This document shows, piece after piece, positions 10,913 through 23,068 of a DNA stretch of 64,000 bases. The stretch comes from Distichodus sexfasciatus (taxonomy: Eukaryota; Chordata; Actinopteri; Characiformes; Distichodontidae). The DNA is taken from the NCBI GenBank assembly GCA_032718565.1, contig JAVGVS010000097.1:378227-442226 (forward strand), read 5' to 3'. The notes below the pieces were generated by a model. The model was not told where the DNA came from. It ran no database searches and saw only the letters and a program-made list of their open reading frames with translations. The position numbers were made by a program, and so were the translations under genes. Numbering within the stretch: the stretch's first letter is position 1; every line of letters starts with the position of its first letter.

Positions 10913-11826
10913 AAGCTGGATTAACTTTCAGTAACAATGGGCTTTTGTTAGCTATTTAACGTTAGTTAGTTAATTTGGGACAGCTGTGTTATTTTATACT
11001 GGAATTTTAATTCCTGACCAAATTGTCACTCCATGAATTGTTTTACATTTGAATTACACTTGCTGTTAATTTGAGATATTTTTGTGCCAAGTTGCTGGTT
11101 TATAACTTATAGCAATTACAGCAATAATAAATAATTCAATAACTGCAGATATATTTATCGTACCGGCTGCAGCACAATGTGTAATGGAGCATCAGGCATT
11201 TCCAGCACAGACTCTTATCAAGGCTCTTTCATTTATTGTTTCTGTGCAGGTGCATTTGGAACACAATGAACCACAAACTTCAAACATCACCCAGAACAAC
11301 TCTAGCTGTGATTTGAAGACAGGGAGCTGCTTTCAAGAAAGTGCTTTGCGGTTGCATTTTTTATTATAATTCATGCGGACTAACCAAGGTTGGCATCATC
11401 TTCCATCAAAGGCCTGTATACACGCAATCTTTTGCAATGCTCGAAAAATCCAGTGCAAACAAGAACATTTGATCCAGCGTGAAATCTGCTTGTAGATGCT
11501 TTTGGATGGCTGTGGATGTAGGCCACCTGTCTGACAATTGGAACTGATCCACAGAGAGGGATCAATATGACCGGCTGCAAGAGCGCAGCGCAGAATGTGA
11601 AAAGGCCTGAAATTTTATAGCGTTGCAGATCGCTTTTAGAATGTATGATAATATATTTCTGTAGTCCATAAAAAAATCTCATTTTTGTACCGAGACCTCT
11701 AAAGGAAACAGAGAATTTAGTTGTTTTAAGCACTGAAAAAAACTACGCCACAAAAATGCATCATCACAACCATGACCATGCAAACACTGCCAAAACCCTC
11801 CCTTCAGGACATATATTGACTCTATG
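10913..11826. other. No gene seen
   Basis: AT-rich, no recognised repeat. A 117-codon minus frame at 11,380-11,733 has no known domain and no splice support. Confidence 0.3.
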
Positions 11827-12724
11827 TAGGCATGCACCGATCTAACTTTTTCAGTTCCGATACCGATGCCGATATTGAGTCTTTGGTTATCGGCCGATCC
11901 TGAGTACCGATCTCATACCAGGTTTTAATTAATAAGCTGTGTATTTGTCTATGTGGAGGAGACTGAGATTATTCTGTTCTGCTTAAGGAGATACTTGACT
12001 TAAATACTGTTTTCCTACTAAAATAATATAATAATTACACACCCATATGTATACGCTAAATTATTCATTATTAAAATAACATCTCAAAAATTAGTGGTTT
12101 AAACAGCTGTGTAATTTAGTGACGGTCCCTAATCCTGCGGCACTAGAACCATCAGGAACACAGAGATTGTGAGTGAGAGCTGGTGTTGTTGAGGAAATTA
12201 AACAGTATAATGGTGTGATGTGTTTTGAAGGTTGTAGTGTGTTGTGTTGCTTGTTCTGCTCATTTTCATATCAATATGTAGGAATTAGCACAAAAGCTGT
12301 ACAATAAACCAGCTTTACCGCAGTGACGCTTCGCATGCAGAACCAATGGTGCGAGCGCACACACACATTCATTCATTCATTCATTATCCAAACCGCTTAA
12401 TCCCAACCGGGGTCGCGGGACCTTGCGGGGCAAAGCGGAGAACAATCCTGGGCAGGCGCCAACACACCGCAGGGCACACACACTCACACTCACAACTTAC
12501 GAGGCCAATTTAGAGTCACCAATTAATCTATATACAGTAGCATGCTTTTGGACTGTGGGAGGAAACCGACGCACCAGGAGGGAACCCACGCGAACATAGG
12601 GAGAGCATGCAAACTCCACACAGAGCGACCCCACGGCCGACCCGCAAACATAGAAAAACTATCCAGCTGTTGGAGTTGTTATTGGATCTGATACCGATCA
12701 ACGTACTGGATCGGTGCATCCCTA
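11827..12724 (-). mobile_element. hAT-C, near full length, with nested V-SINE
   Basis: Ends TAGGCATGCACCGATC / GGATCGGTGCATCCCTA. It carries the same inner blocks as the other C copies in reverse order. No clear 8-bp duplication. A V-SINE occupies 12,363-12,650. Confidence 0.8.
12363..12650 (-). repeat. V-SINE (HE1-like), head missing
   Basis: (CATT)n, GCTTAATCCCAACCGGGGTC, GCATGCTTTTGGACTGTGGG and GCATGCAAACTCCACACAGA are the hallmark of this teleost SINE in reverse. The tRNA-like head is lost. Confidence 0.8.
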
Positions 12725-12899
12725 GTAAATATTAACTTTGACCAAATCCTCTGACAGGGTTTGTCAAGGTAAGTAACTCATCTGGCAGTAACTCGTTTGA
12801 ACCGCAGCTGCTGATAAAACCCAATCCAAAAAGGGGAAGGCAGTGTTTCACCTGACACAGCTGGGGAAGTTTTGCACCTCTCCATTTATTCTAAGGACT

Positions 12900-13485
12900 T
12901 TCCACTCCAGAGTGTCTTGACCCAGAACATCACCTCCTGATTTGATAACAGCTGTGTACAGAGAGTGATCCAAGCAGCAGAATCAGTTTCTATCACCCCT
13001 GTAGGATGTTTACGGCAGGAGATGCAGGAAAACCAGAATCCAGGATCATCAGAGACTCGTCTCACTCCAGAAATCAGACAAACGCTTAAAAAATTATAAC
13101 CAAAACAGGGGCTCAGGAGGAGCTTCTGTCCTCAGGGCATAAGGCTCTCAACCAGCAAATGACAGCAGAACTTTCTAACTATTTTAACAACAAAATGCAC
13201 TTTCAGTGAACTCTCCCTCACTGTCACTCATCTGCATGTTTAACCTTTATGTCTTTGTACCATCAAAATAGCACACTGCGCAGGTTTACCTGTAGTACAT
13301 AGATTTTTTCCACACTGTACATTTTGTGTTGTATTTTTATTTTGGGATTTATATTTTATTCTCTATTTTTATCTTCGATTTTTCTCTTTCTCAATTTCTC
13401 TTCATTTATTAACCAGTATTACACAATCTTGGGGCACATTTTACTGCATGTTGTATTGTATAACTGTGTATATAACAAATAAAAA
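12900..13485 (+). pseudogene. Degenerate LINE 3' end
   Basis: AGGAGCTTCTGTCCTCAGGG...CAACCAGC resembles the C-terminal coding end of a fish non-LTR retrotransposon. It is followed by a long T/A-rich 3'UTR ending AACAAATAAAAAAT. No intact frame; clade not assigned. Confidence 0.45.
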
Positions 13486-13489
13486 ATAG

Positions 13490-13715
13490 GGACGCACGAT
13501 AATATCGGCATCATAATGGAATCGGCTGATAATTGCTTTGCGATAATCGATAACTGCCAGGGCATTAAATGAAACAGCAAGTCAAGAGCCAACAGCACAG
13601 AGAGAAGAGATGGTCGGTGATGGTCAAAATTAAACACTGATACCGAAAATTGGCAAAATGCTTAATATTGGTCCCCGATAATCGCCCCTGCCAAAAAATC
13701 GGTCGACCATTAGTT
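13490..13715. repeat. hAT relic of the ATAATATCGG type
   Basis: GGGACGCACGATAATATCGG...CGATAATCGCC repeated words are typical of degraded hAT ends; related sequence at 34,676-34,870. Confidence 0.5.
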
Positions 13716-13734
13716 TGCATCTGAGGAAAAAGCC

Positions 13735-14581
13735 GGGGTTGTAGCTTAATGGCTCTCTACGCACTAGGTAGTGCACATGGAGTGTCACACGTGCCCTATT
13801 TGACTCGGTACAGAGCATAGGGCGAGAAGTGACGTTTTCTTAGAATCTTGTGCACTATGCTCCGCCCTCGCTCCACTCTGACTTCACGCTCGCTTGACTT
13901 GGCGCTGCTTTAGGAGTATCAGAGCTATGGCGGTATTTTTGAGCCAAAATTTTGAGCATGCAGTGGAACTTTGGTGAGCAAAATATCTTGTCTTTACGCA
14001 CACGACTCTGCCTTCATTTGTGACTCTGCACGGCAAAACCAGTAACTTGTCGCAAATATTCAAAACTGAGTTATTATGTTAGACGCTTGGTGCGGTCGCG
14101 GCTACGTTTGCATTGACGGTAGCCTACGCTGCATTCACAGCCACACGGATAGCCCACCTGCGTTAGGTTAACTAAACTCGGGAGACCAATATGGATTCCG
14201 GAGAAATATCTTCACGCTAGTCAACCAGTGGATTTAGCGTAAATATTGAAGTAGAGCGGTCAAAACAGAAACTTTTAACATTCTGCTGGAATTTAATTCC
14301 TCACCTCAAGAAAGTCACGTTTTTAGGATGGAAAGGGTAAGTTTTCAGCCAAATTTATTCACAACAGTACAGTATAGACCTTCCACTGTTTCAAAACATT
14401 AAAAACAAAAAATCCAAAATTTTACCCCACGCAACATAAACGCTCGTTTTTCTCGGAAACCTCCATTGTGACAAGCGACTGGTTTTGCCGTGGAGAGTTA
14501 CATTTATCGGTATCGGCAGATGTAAGCGTGAAAATCTCGGATATCGGCATCGCCCAATAATCCCATTGTCTTGCATCACTA
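13735..14581 (-). mobile_element. hAT-H fragment carrying MITE-A
   Basis: Blocks TAGGTAGTGCACATGGAGTG, CGCTCGCTTGACTTGGCGCT and GTGGAACTTTGGTGAGCAAA match the H copies at 32,798 and 41,043. It is interrupted at 14,020-14,501. Confidence 0.7.
14020..14501 (+). mobile_element. MITE-A copy 3, internal deletion
   Basis: Both termini are present (GTGACTCTGCACGGCAAAAC at left, GTGGAGAGTTAC at right), flanked by ATTT at 14,016-14,019 and 14,502-14,505. About 150 bp is missing after the left end, joining GTTATTATGTT to AGACGCTTGG. Confidence 0.9.
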
Positions 14582-15251
14582 ATAAAAATCTAGAATTCTA
14601 GATGTAGAAGTATAAAGAACAGATATGTGTGAAAGGTTTTTAATGTCATAAATGGAAATTTCTGTAGCTAAGAATTGCATTTTAAACATATTTATTTGTT
14701 GCTCAGTTTGCTGCCTCGAAGCAATGCACAGACAGATTTGTTTGACTGTTTGCTCATATCTACAGTAGTTTAATGGGTGGTGTGATGTAGGTGCCCGTTT
14801 GTGTGGTGTCAGCCTTTGTGGCCGTCACTGGCGTCCTGCGGCAGCTTTGGACCTGAGTGGCAGCATATGACAGCAGCAGATTAAACCCCCACTCTGCCGT
14901 TAAGACGTGTGGCCTCGAGGCCGGCGTGACGACGGGACCACTGTGACCCTGCTTTGCCACTGCTGCCGTTTAGCTCGCGGCGGCGTCGAGCCTGGCTCAC
15001 ATTTCATCCGGATGTTTTCTCTATCCTGGTGCTCTGACTGACATCCGGGAGCCCTTTCTATGGCATTTCTGGGGTAATTCCGCACAAAACGCTCACCTGA
15101 GTCAGTCCAGCCGTGGACGGGGGAAAATTTGAATGTTCTTTTGAACAGGAATTTTTCAATTAAGTTAATTAGCGCTGAAGTGAGGCAAGAAATATCCTGC
15201 TAGAGAAGCGGCAGTCACAAAAGCCAGGTCTTACAGCATCACCGTTATAAC
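14582..15251. other. No gene seen
   Basis: A GC-richer stretch at 14,780-15,110 has no recognised repeat or exon. Minus frames here are short and without splice context. Confidence 0.3.
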
Positions 15252-16083
15252 TAGGGGTGCACCGATCCAAGTTTTTCAGTTCCAATACCGACGCCGATAC
15301 TTGGGCTCTGGGTATCGGCCGATCCCAAGTACCGATCCGATACCAGGATTTTTTACCTTTGCGGTCCTAAAAAAATTTGGGGCATTTGTCTATACCTTTG
15401 TTATTAGACTTATTCTAGTGTTTGTGTAGAATTTAGCCATACACGCCTCATGTTGTTGTGTTTAGTACGTAAGGACAGTGTCTGTTTTATTGGATGAACA
15501 GATATTTTATGGCTTAGTATTATGAAGAAAAATGAGGTTAGTGCAGGTGGACACACTTCTTTATCCATTTGGAATCCATCTGGATATAGAATAACATTAT
15601 TTAATAACAAATACTGCATCTTTCTATATTTATTTTTTACTCTGCAACACTATAGAATGTAAAAAAGTTTTTCTGAATAATTTACAAATTTTAGCCTACA
15701 CCTCATTTTGGACTCATTTTTGACATAATGGCGTTCACCACGAGCGTCGTTTGGCCTAACGGCGTTCCACACAACACCACGTCAAACTCGCGTCTCGGAA
15801 AAAACAATGAAAATATCGAGTAAACGGCTGCACTGTGAGCAGAACGCTGGTTGTTTTTGCTATTTATCAGCTAAAATATACGTTTTGTCTGTAATAAAGG
15901 GGAAGATTTGACGGAACTGGAACACTTTTGTGAATGTTGGACTTCCCTGTGAGAGACGCGGGCGCTAACAAACACAGCGAGGAACACAAAGACGGTGAGC
16001 AAGAGCTGATGTTGTTAAAGAAAATAAAAGAATATAATTTGCTTATACATATAGTTCCGCTCATTGTCATTTCTACATGCAGG
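15252..16083. mobile_element. Mosaic hAT: C ends around D interior
   Basis: It starts with the C terminus TAGGGGTGCACCGATCCAAG. From about 15,540 it follows D (GGAATCCATCTGGATATAGA, AGCAGAACGCTGGTTG), then returns to C interior near 16,000 (GAGCAAGAGCTGATGTTGTT). The right end is lost at the SINE. Confidence 0.6.
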
Positions 16084-17056
16084 AATCAGTGATTGATTAT
16101 TTGTCATTGTGAACACAGCACACCTCTGTACATGATGCATCCGTGAAGGAGCAGTGGACTGCTTTTTGGCAGCATCCAGTCAGCACTGCTTGGGGACGGC
16201 ACCTTGCTCATGAGTACCTCCTTGGTAGGGCCGTGCGATATGGACAAAAGAAACCTATCACGATTTTCTTGAACAATATTGCGATTTTGATTTTAATCAC
16301 GATTCTGACACACACAGACATGTTTTACAGTGTGAATATGAAACATTTTTCCAAAGGAAAACAATTAGATCTTTATCAAAGACCTGTAACATGTCTCTAA
16401 AACAGACATAAGGCAAAAAAAAAAAAATCACCTAGTAAAGGTGTAACAAAATGTCTCTAGAACAGACCTATGGCAAAAAGTAAATGTGTGTGTGTGTGTG
16501 TATGTGTGAAAAAACAACCCAGACCACCAAAACCCCGCCCCCACACTGCCAAAACCTACCCGCTTTCGAACCGCGCGCGCAGAAATCTCACACGAGCAAA
16601 AAAGCCACTTGTCGGTGATCTATTTTGCGCGCGAGGACATTTAACAAATCGAGAGGAAAAAAGACATTAGCGAGAGGAAAAATACAGTTCGCGCGCAATA
16701 TTTTCACAACCGCGCACTTGATTCCTAATTTTGTGCTCTCGAGTTTCACGTTTGCACGCGCGACTTTGAAATTTACGCCCGCGATTTTTTTGCGGCAAGC
16801 CATTTTGCGCGCTCTAGTTTTGGCATAGATGTGACGCCATACAAATAGCATACTGCGGGAAAAGTCGGGAGCGCGCAAAAAATCGTGCTGTAGGGCGATT
16901 TAGAAATCTCGCATATTCACATCGCTATTTCGATACGATTTCAATTAATCGCACAGCCCTACTCCTTGGTACCTTTTTTAAGGGTCCGGGACTTGAACCG
17001 GCATCTCTCCGATCACAAGGTCAACTCCATAACTGTTAGGCTACTAACTGTCCCCC
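16084..17056 (-). repeat. SINE-B split by a hAT
   Basis: Tail and body at 16,084-16,225, B box and A box at 16,970-17,056 (reverse of GACTTGAACC and ATAACTGTTAGGCTACTAAC). The two halves join cleanly once the hAT and one TSD are removed. Confidence 0.9.
16226..16961. mobile_element. hAT-type element with perfect 8-bp TSD
   Basis: Ends TAGGGCCGTGCGATA / ATCGCACAGCCCTA; CTCCTTGG on both sides (16,218-16,225 and 16,962-16,969). The interior has a (GT)n tract at 16,485-16,508, a repeated ACAAAATGTCTCTAGAACAGA-like block and many GCGCGC words. No transposase. Confidence 0.9.
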
Positions 17057-17414
17057 AAAAGACCCCTAGGTCCACCTAAAAAAGTAGCTAAGTTTAAACT
17101 GGTAAACTAATTTTGATGACATCCGCTCATGAGACGAACGTCATCAAAAAAATATAGAATCATCATTTACAGTAATAATATAGGTCACCGACGACAGGAC
17201 AAAAGCAGGAGAGTTAACCTGGGGCAGTAAAAAATCACCTTTCATTACAATACGTTATCAGACTAATTCAGTGGACAACAATTATATGTTGGATAACGTC
17301 TGCTACAATACGATTTCGATTCAATTCAACTCAAAGGAGCGTACGATATGAGAAAATATCGTAATGATTCACATTAACATCGTTAATCAACTAACATCTT
17401 CCATTCATATGAAA
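17057..17414. other. hAT-like debris, no gene
   Basis: ATACGATTTCGATTCAATTC and similar words suggest a degraded hAT that hosts the LINE insertion next door. Confidence 0.35.
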
Positions 17415-17433
17415 TCACAAAAAGCAGCTGAAA

Positions 17434-17984
17434 TCTTCTTCTTCTTCCTCTTTCGCCTTTTCCCTTCAGGGGTCTCCACAGTGAATCATCTGTCTCCATT
17501 CAGTCCTATCTTCTGCATCCTCTACCCTCACACCAACTAACATCATGTCCTCTTTCACCGCATCCATAAATCTCCTTTTTGGTCTTCCTCTCAGCCTCCT
17601 TCCTGGTGGCTCCAACCTCAGCATCCTTCCACCTACAGTATGTACTCATTATCTCTCCTCTGGACATGTCCAAACCATCTCAGTCTGGCCTCTCTGGCTT
17701 TATCTCCAAAACATCTAGCATGAGCTGTCCCTCTGATGAACTCATTCCTGATCCTATCCATCCTCGTCACTCCCAAAGAGAACCTCAACGTTCTGCCTCC
17801 TGTCTTTTCCTCATTGACACTGTCTCCAAACCATACAACATGGCTGCTCTCACTACTGTCTTGTACACCTTTCCTTTCATTCTTGCTGAAACCCTTTTAT
17901 CACACATCACACCTGACACTTTTCTCCACCCATTCCAACCTGCTTGCACCCGCTTCTTCACCTCTTTTCCACTCTCTCCGTTGC
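17434..17984 (-). mobile_element. 5'-truncated RTE-type LINE 3' end, 19-bp TSD
   Basis: TCACAAAAAGCAGCTGAAA occurs at 17,415-17,433 and 17,985-18,003. The minus strand encodes reverse-transcriptase C-terminal sequence including GKVYKTVVRAAMLYGLETV and ends in a GAAGAAGAAGA tail at 17,434. The 551-bp length shows heavy 5' truncation. The exact duplication suggests recent target-primed insertion. The clade assignment (RTE) is from memory of the motif. Confidence 0.8.
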
Positions 17985-18003
17985 TCACAAAAAGCAGCTG
18001 AAA

Positions 18004-19014
18004 CATCATTTATAATTTTTTTGACTTGAACACAATTAACATGTAAATGATAAATGATGTAAATTGGTGAGGGACGTTACAACGTGTACGGCGTCGGGCG
18101 GATGTTTCTTTTTGGAACGATGCTATGGGCTTGTTGATCGTTGAAGCAATGTATCGCTGTATATTAATGTATCGTTACACCTCTAATAGTTACGTTTGCA
18201 TGCGTCACGCTTCTGCATCTGATCAATCACCGACCTGAAGCTTTCTGCTTCCATTTTTTGGTTGATGTTCAGAAGGCATGGTACCCCGGCTAAAAGGGCA
18301 ATCGAAAAGCTATGAGTACTCAGCTACGGTGCACGTTGAAACAGAACATGTTTATTCTTGTGATCGTGCTTTTTAAAATGGTACAGTACTGGAGCGTGCG
18401 GTGGAAAAGTTGTCACTTAATTAGTGTGCAAGTTCAGTGACTGTTTTTCACTTATAATTCATGACGCGTTCTCTTGCAATAGCAGATAAACAGTTGCATC
18501 AGAACATGCAGTTTACACTACTGCAGTCTTCCTGATTCATAGCTTTAGGCGTCATCTTCAGGGCAAAATGCCTCCTCAACACACACCTACATGTCGAGTG
18601 TAAAGGCAGTTGACTCATGGCCTGTGTAGCCGAGTTTCAGATCTCAACATATTGGTCTTGAGAGCTCTCAACACTGTGTACACGGGGTCCCGCTTGATGT
18701 CTTGTAGCTCAGTATGGATCTGAGTTTCCGCTTATGGACTTGGACGAGGAAACGTTCTTATCTTAGCACGCTGCGTCTTCAGGTCACAAAGTCTTTTTTG
18801 GCTTTATACACGCGGCTGGGCAAAAAAATGAGGCGAACTGAGTTCATCACAGTTTCTACACGTACTTTTTTATTTAAGTGCAACTAGCAGGAAGCAGTTC
18901 ACACAATATTGTACATTATACAGTAGAATGGAATGGTTGACGAGAGCAGGCAGTGTCTAGATGTAGGGTCATTAACCTCAGTTTAATTAGTGTCCAATTA
19001 ATTAAGTCTGAGCC
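18004..19014. other. No gene seen
   Basis: The hAT-like host continues to about 18,185 (ATCGTTACACCTCTAA). After that no recognised repeat or exon. Confidence 0.3.
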
Positions 19015-19275
19015 GATTTGGATTCATTTTTGCCTTTCTGGTAGAGAACTACATTTCCCTACCACTTCCATCGGCGTGCGATGCGGGGCGCGTCACAATA
19101 GCGCGATGGGAGCGCGTCCGGAATAAACACTGGAAATCTCAATAAATTGCTGTGATGTGAGTAGAACGCTGATTGGTTTTTTAATTTATCAGCAAATATA
19201 TGAGTTTTGTTTGTAATAAAAGGGAGGATTTGACTGAACTGGAGCGTTTTACTGAGCGCAGGTGTGTGTTCACAA
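19015..19275 (+). repeat. hAT-D/E interior fragment
   Basis: GAGAACTACATTTCCCT, GTGAGTAGAACGCTGATTGG and GGATTTGACTGAACTGGAGC match D/E interiors. Confidence 0.65.
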
Positions 19276-19676
19276 AATTTTTAAGGTTTTTACACCATTA
19301 CTTCTGTTATTGTGCACAGAATTACTCACAACTACGTCCACATACTGAGATTCAATATAAGTCTTGTGGTTCTGATGGCACAATCATTTGGGACAGACCC
19401 AAAATACTCCCAGACGGCGGCTGAGGTATTAGCCTCTTTGGCTAATTCTGTATTATCTGTGATTACTTCTGCAGCAGCCTGTTGAACACGGTCGGCCTGC
19501 GTTCTGCCATCTCATGACGTGTGTGATGTACTACTAACATTATACCACTGACGTTTCCGTAAGTTGAATAAAAAAGCAGATATTTAATTTTGACGGCATA
19601 AAATAACATATCGCAGGTATGTTTTTTTACACCGCAGCACAGGATATTTTGACCATAATGCCCAAGGCTACAACAA

Positions 19677-20636
19677 TTCATTCATTCCTTCATTTTGTGA
19701 ACTGCTTAATCCCTATCGGGGTCACAGCGTGCACGGCAGGGACCGAGCCTTCACTGGTGCCGACACACCACAGGGCGCACACAATCACACAAACAATTTA
19801 GAGTAGAGCTGAAACAATTATTCCAATAACTGGCAAAGGCAAATTTTCTAGAATCGAAGCTTCGTTTAAGTCATTTTATTCGCTACAGCATGCGCTTGTT
19901 TTTTCACACAGACGCTTATTAATGACGCACAATATTTTCAGTGGCGCGATCAAAATGAGAATAGATGTGAACGTATTTGTAAGATATACTGTGCACAAAA
20001 ACAGAGGTAAATGCGTAAAACGCATAAATGACATTTTTTGCGACGCAAACACATGTTTTTTGTGAACGCACGAGCGCCCGCGTTAGCACCATTACTCTCT
20101 AAAACGCTCCGTTTCCGTCAAAACGTCACCTTTATTACGGACAAAACGCATATTTTATCTGATAAATAACCACAACAACCAGTGTTCCACTCATAATACA
20201 GCCATTTATTGAGATTTTCCCATCGATTTTTTTCATAGTTCGTTCCCAAACGCGCTGAACCCTTTATTGGGACGCGGCTCCGTGGCGTGCGCAGGGGATT
20301 GTGGGAAATGCAGTTCTCTTCCAGAAAGGCCAAAAGCAACTCATTTTATTGGCCAAATTGGTTCAAAATGACCCTTGAACTTCATGTTTCTTCATTTTCA
20401 ATTGAATACAACAACATAAAGCGTATATGACTAACTTCTACTCACACTACAATAAGCCTAATAACAAATGTACTGTCTTTTTTTAAAAAAATGTATGCGA
20501 TTACTCGATAGATTATTCGATTACAAAAATAATCATTTGTTGCAGCCCTAATTTAGAGTCACCAGTCAACCTACAGTGCATGCTTTTGGGCTGTGGGAGG
20601 AAACCGGAGCTCCCGGAGAAAACCAACACGAACCCA
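19677..20636 (-). repeat. V-SINE split by a hAT
   Basis: (CATT)n, GCTTAATCCCTATCGGGGTC at left and GCATGCTTTTGGGCTGTGGG, AGGAAACCGGAG at right, interrupted exactly at ATTTAGAG. Confidence 0.85.
19804..20550. mobile_element. hAT-E with perfect 8-bp TSD
   Basis: Ends TAGAGCTGAAACAATTA / CATTTGTTGCAGCCCTA; ATTTAGAG at 19,796-19,803 and 20,551-20,558. The interior shares AACAACCAGTGTTCCACTCA with hAT-D although the termini differ. Confidence 0.9.
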
Positions 20637-20786
20637 TGACTTACATTTTTTATAAATTCTGCAGTCGTTATGTACTCAAGAACAAATTCAACAACTTAAG
20701 ATGATGTAGAGCAGAGGTCACTAACAGGTGGACCACAACCCGGGTCTGGACCCAGAAGCTGTCACATACGAACCCGCTTTCGCTTA

Positions 20787-21010
20787 GTGGCAGTTGGTAG
20801 CATAACATTTAGGAAGTTTACCCCGTAGTCAGTTCAAGTCCCAGACCAGTAAAGGTACCGCTGAAGTAGCATAGTAGCGACCCAAGCACTGCCAAAAAAA
20901 AGCTGCTCACTGCTCCTCCGCGGATTGGTCAAATGCAGAGGTCACATTTGGCTGTGGTGCACTGTGTACTGTGCTGTGTTCACAATGACAAAATAACCAC
21001 TCAATCACCT
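20787..21010 (+). repeat. SINE-B, full length
   Basis: GTGGCAGTTGGTAGCATAAC head, GTTCAAGTCCC B box, TTCACAATGACAAAATAACC tail. Confidence 0.85.
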
Positions 21011-21249
21011 ACATTACTTTTAAACAGAGGGGTAAAGTATCCTCTTGGGACACAGCCCAACTGTCTTCTTCACTAAATCATGTGTCTTCACACCTGCAAT
21101 CCACCGCCGAAATGTGACAGTATTCTCCTGACCTGCCACCTCCTGACACTCCCGTCCACAACGTTTAAAATCCTGTCAGCAATCTCTCCAATTCCCAGAA
21201 GTATTTTTAAATTCTTAATTTAATCCGACACATACATCCTCTACTTTAG

Positions 21250-21505
21250 CATGCCTCGTTTCCTCATCATCCCATTTATTTATGCAAATTCTGTCACTTA
21301 TTTGCACTCCCTTTAAATTGCATTATGCATTGTTAAATATATTTGCATATTTTTACATTGTTAGCGCTGTACCTCTTCATTCTATTTTTATATGCTTATT
21401 ATCTAGAACATTTTAAAACCCTTTTCTCGTTTGACCACCAAAGCTAACTCCTTGTATGTGAAATGTATCTAGCAAAAAAAACTCGATTCTGATTGTGATT
21501 TTCGG
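21250..21505 (+). repeat. LINE 3'UTR-like relic
   Basis: T/A-rich sequence ends ..AACTCCTTGTATGTGAAATG..CTCGATTCTGATTGTGAT, like fish non-LTR tails. Confidence 0.45.
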
Positions 21506-21584
21506 GTCACCGTACATGGCCGTCAAAGCTGCTGTCCCTAAGGTAGAGCTGGGATCGAGACCACGTAAACCAAGACCGAGACCA

Positions 21585-22460
21585 ATCCAATCCAATCCAC
21601 CTTTATTTCTATATCCCTTTAAAAACAACACCGTTGGCCAAAGTGCTGTACACATAAGTGACTCTGCACGGCAAAACCAGTGGCTTGTTGCAAATTTTCC
21701 AAATTGAGTTATTATGTTTTGTTATTCAAGAAAGGGCATAAATCAAGCTTCAAAACGATACCTATATCAGATGAATGGGACGACATATGACTGAGATATC
21801 AACATTCAAAGGAGTCGGGTTTCTCCTGTCACGCCAAGTGAGAAACGGAGAAATCTGCCTTTGAAGTTGACTATCGCCGTAGCACTCACAGACGCTTGGT
21901 GCGGTCGCGGCTACGTTTGCATTTACGGTAGCCTACACTGCATTCACAGCCACACGGATAGCCTACCTGCGTTAGGTTAACTGAACTCGGGAGACGAAGA
22001 TGGATTCCGGAGAAATATCTTCACGCTAGTCAACCAGTGGATTTAGCGTAAATATTGAAGTAGAGCGGTCAAAACAGAAACTTTTAACATTCTGCTGGAA
22101 TTGAATTCCTCACCTCAAGAAAGTCACGTTTTTAGGATGGAAAGGGTAAGTTTTTCAGCCAAATTTATTCACAACAGTACAGTATAGACCTTCCACTGTT
22201 TTTCTCAGAAACCTCCGTTGCAACAAGCGACTGGTTTTGCTGTGGAGGGTCACATATATAAAATACAAAGTAACACATAAAGCCATAAAAATAAAATTTG
22301 TGAAGTAGAAACACTAAAACAAACAATCAACGTAAAAGTCAACATCTCAAACTGAATTAAAAGCCAATGAGAAAAAATGTGTTTTAAGAGAGGACTTAAA
22401 AACATTTAGTGAGTCGGCCTGCCTAATGCGCAAAGGTAATTCATTCCACACTTTTGGAGC
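21585..22460. repeat. Dispersed repeat (CTTTATTTCTATATCCC type) split by MITE-A
   Basis: ATCCACCTTTATTTCTATAT..CCAAAGTGCTGTACA on the left and ACACATAAAGCCATAAAAAT..GGTAATTCATTCCACAC on the right look like one common teleost repeat. 56,630-57,000 resembles it. Confidence 0.55.
21658..22253 (+). mobile_element. MITE-A copy 4
   Basis: Ends GTGACTCTGCACGGCAAAAC / TGTGGAGGGTCAC, flanks ATAA and ATAT. A short deletion removes part of the right subterminal region. Confidence 0.92.
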
Positions 22461-23060
22461 AGATTCTGGATACAGAATAAAATTAATAATTACTGCCTTT
22501 ATAGGCAATTACTTTGTGCAGGGAATTACTCCGAAATAATTTCACATACAGAGGAACGAATATAATGTCTGGTAAGTTGAAAGTCTTGTGATTCTGACGG
22601 TGTGCATGTTTTCTGTTAAAGGGATTCCGAGTTATTAAAACACTAATTAATAAACAACGCAAAATGCCTGCATCGGTCTCAAACTGTTTTAATAGTAATA
22701 TACTCAGAGTTGTGGTCTCAGCTGGTCTCTAAATAAAATCCTCAATGCCCGATGCTCGGATGCGACCCGACTGCTCACACTACACGACGCGTCGGACTCC
22801 CGTACCCGGAACTATACAGTCGCGCTCCCTATGCCTCTGTCCAGACCACACACTGCATCACCATGTTTGCATTTCACGTCCAGTTCTGCGTTCACACAGG
22901 CGCAATGAGGGAAAACCCACTGAGGTTCAGGTGAGTCGGCTCGTGTCTCTGCTTCAACGGTGCAATACCCTCACGAGGGGCAACCAAAAGTTTGATTTTC
23001 ATCCTGCCATAGGATTGCCGATCGGGAGCTGGTTGTGAGGGGTTAATTGGTGCTCGTTAC
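22461..23060. other. No gene seen
   Basis: 22,740-23,060 is CpG-rich (CTCACACTACACGACGCG...) and is probably the left part of another element, since CTACACGATGCATGACAC follows the Tc1 copy at 23,618. Confidence 0.3.
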
Positions 23061-23068
23061 CCCACGTA

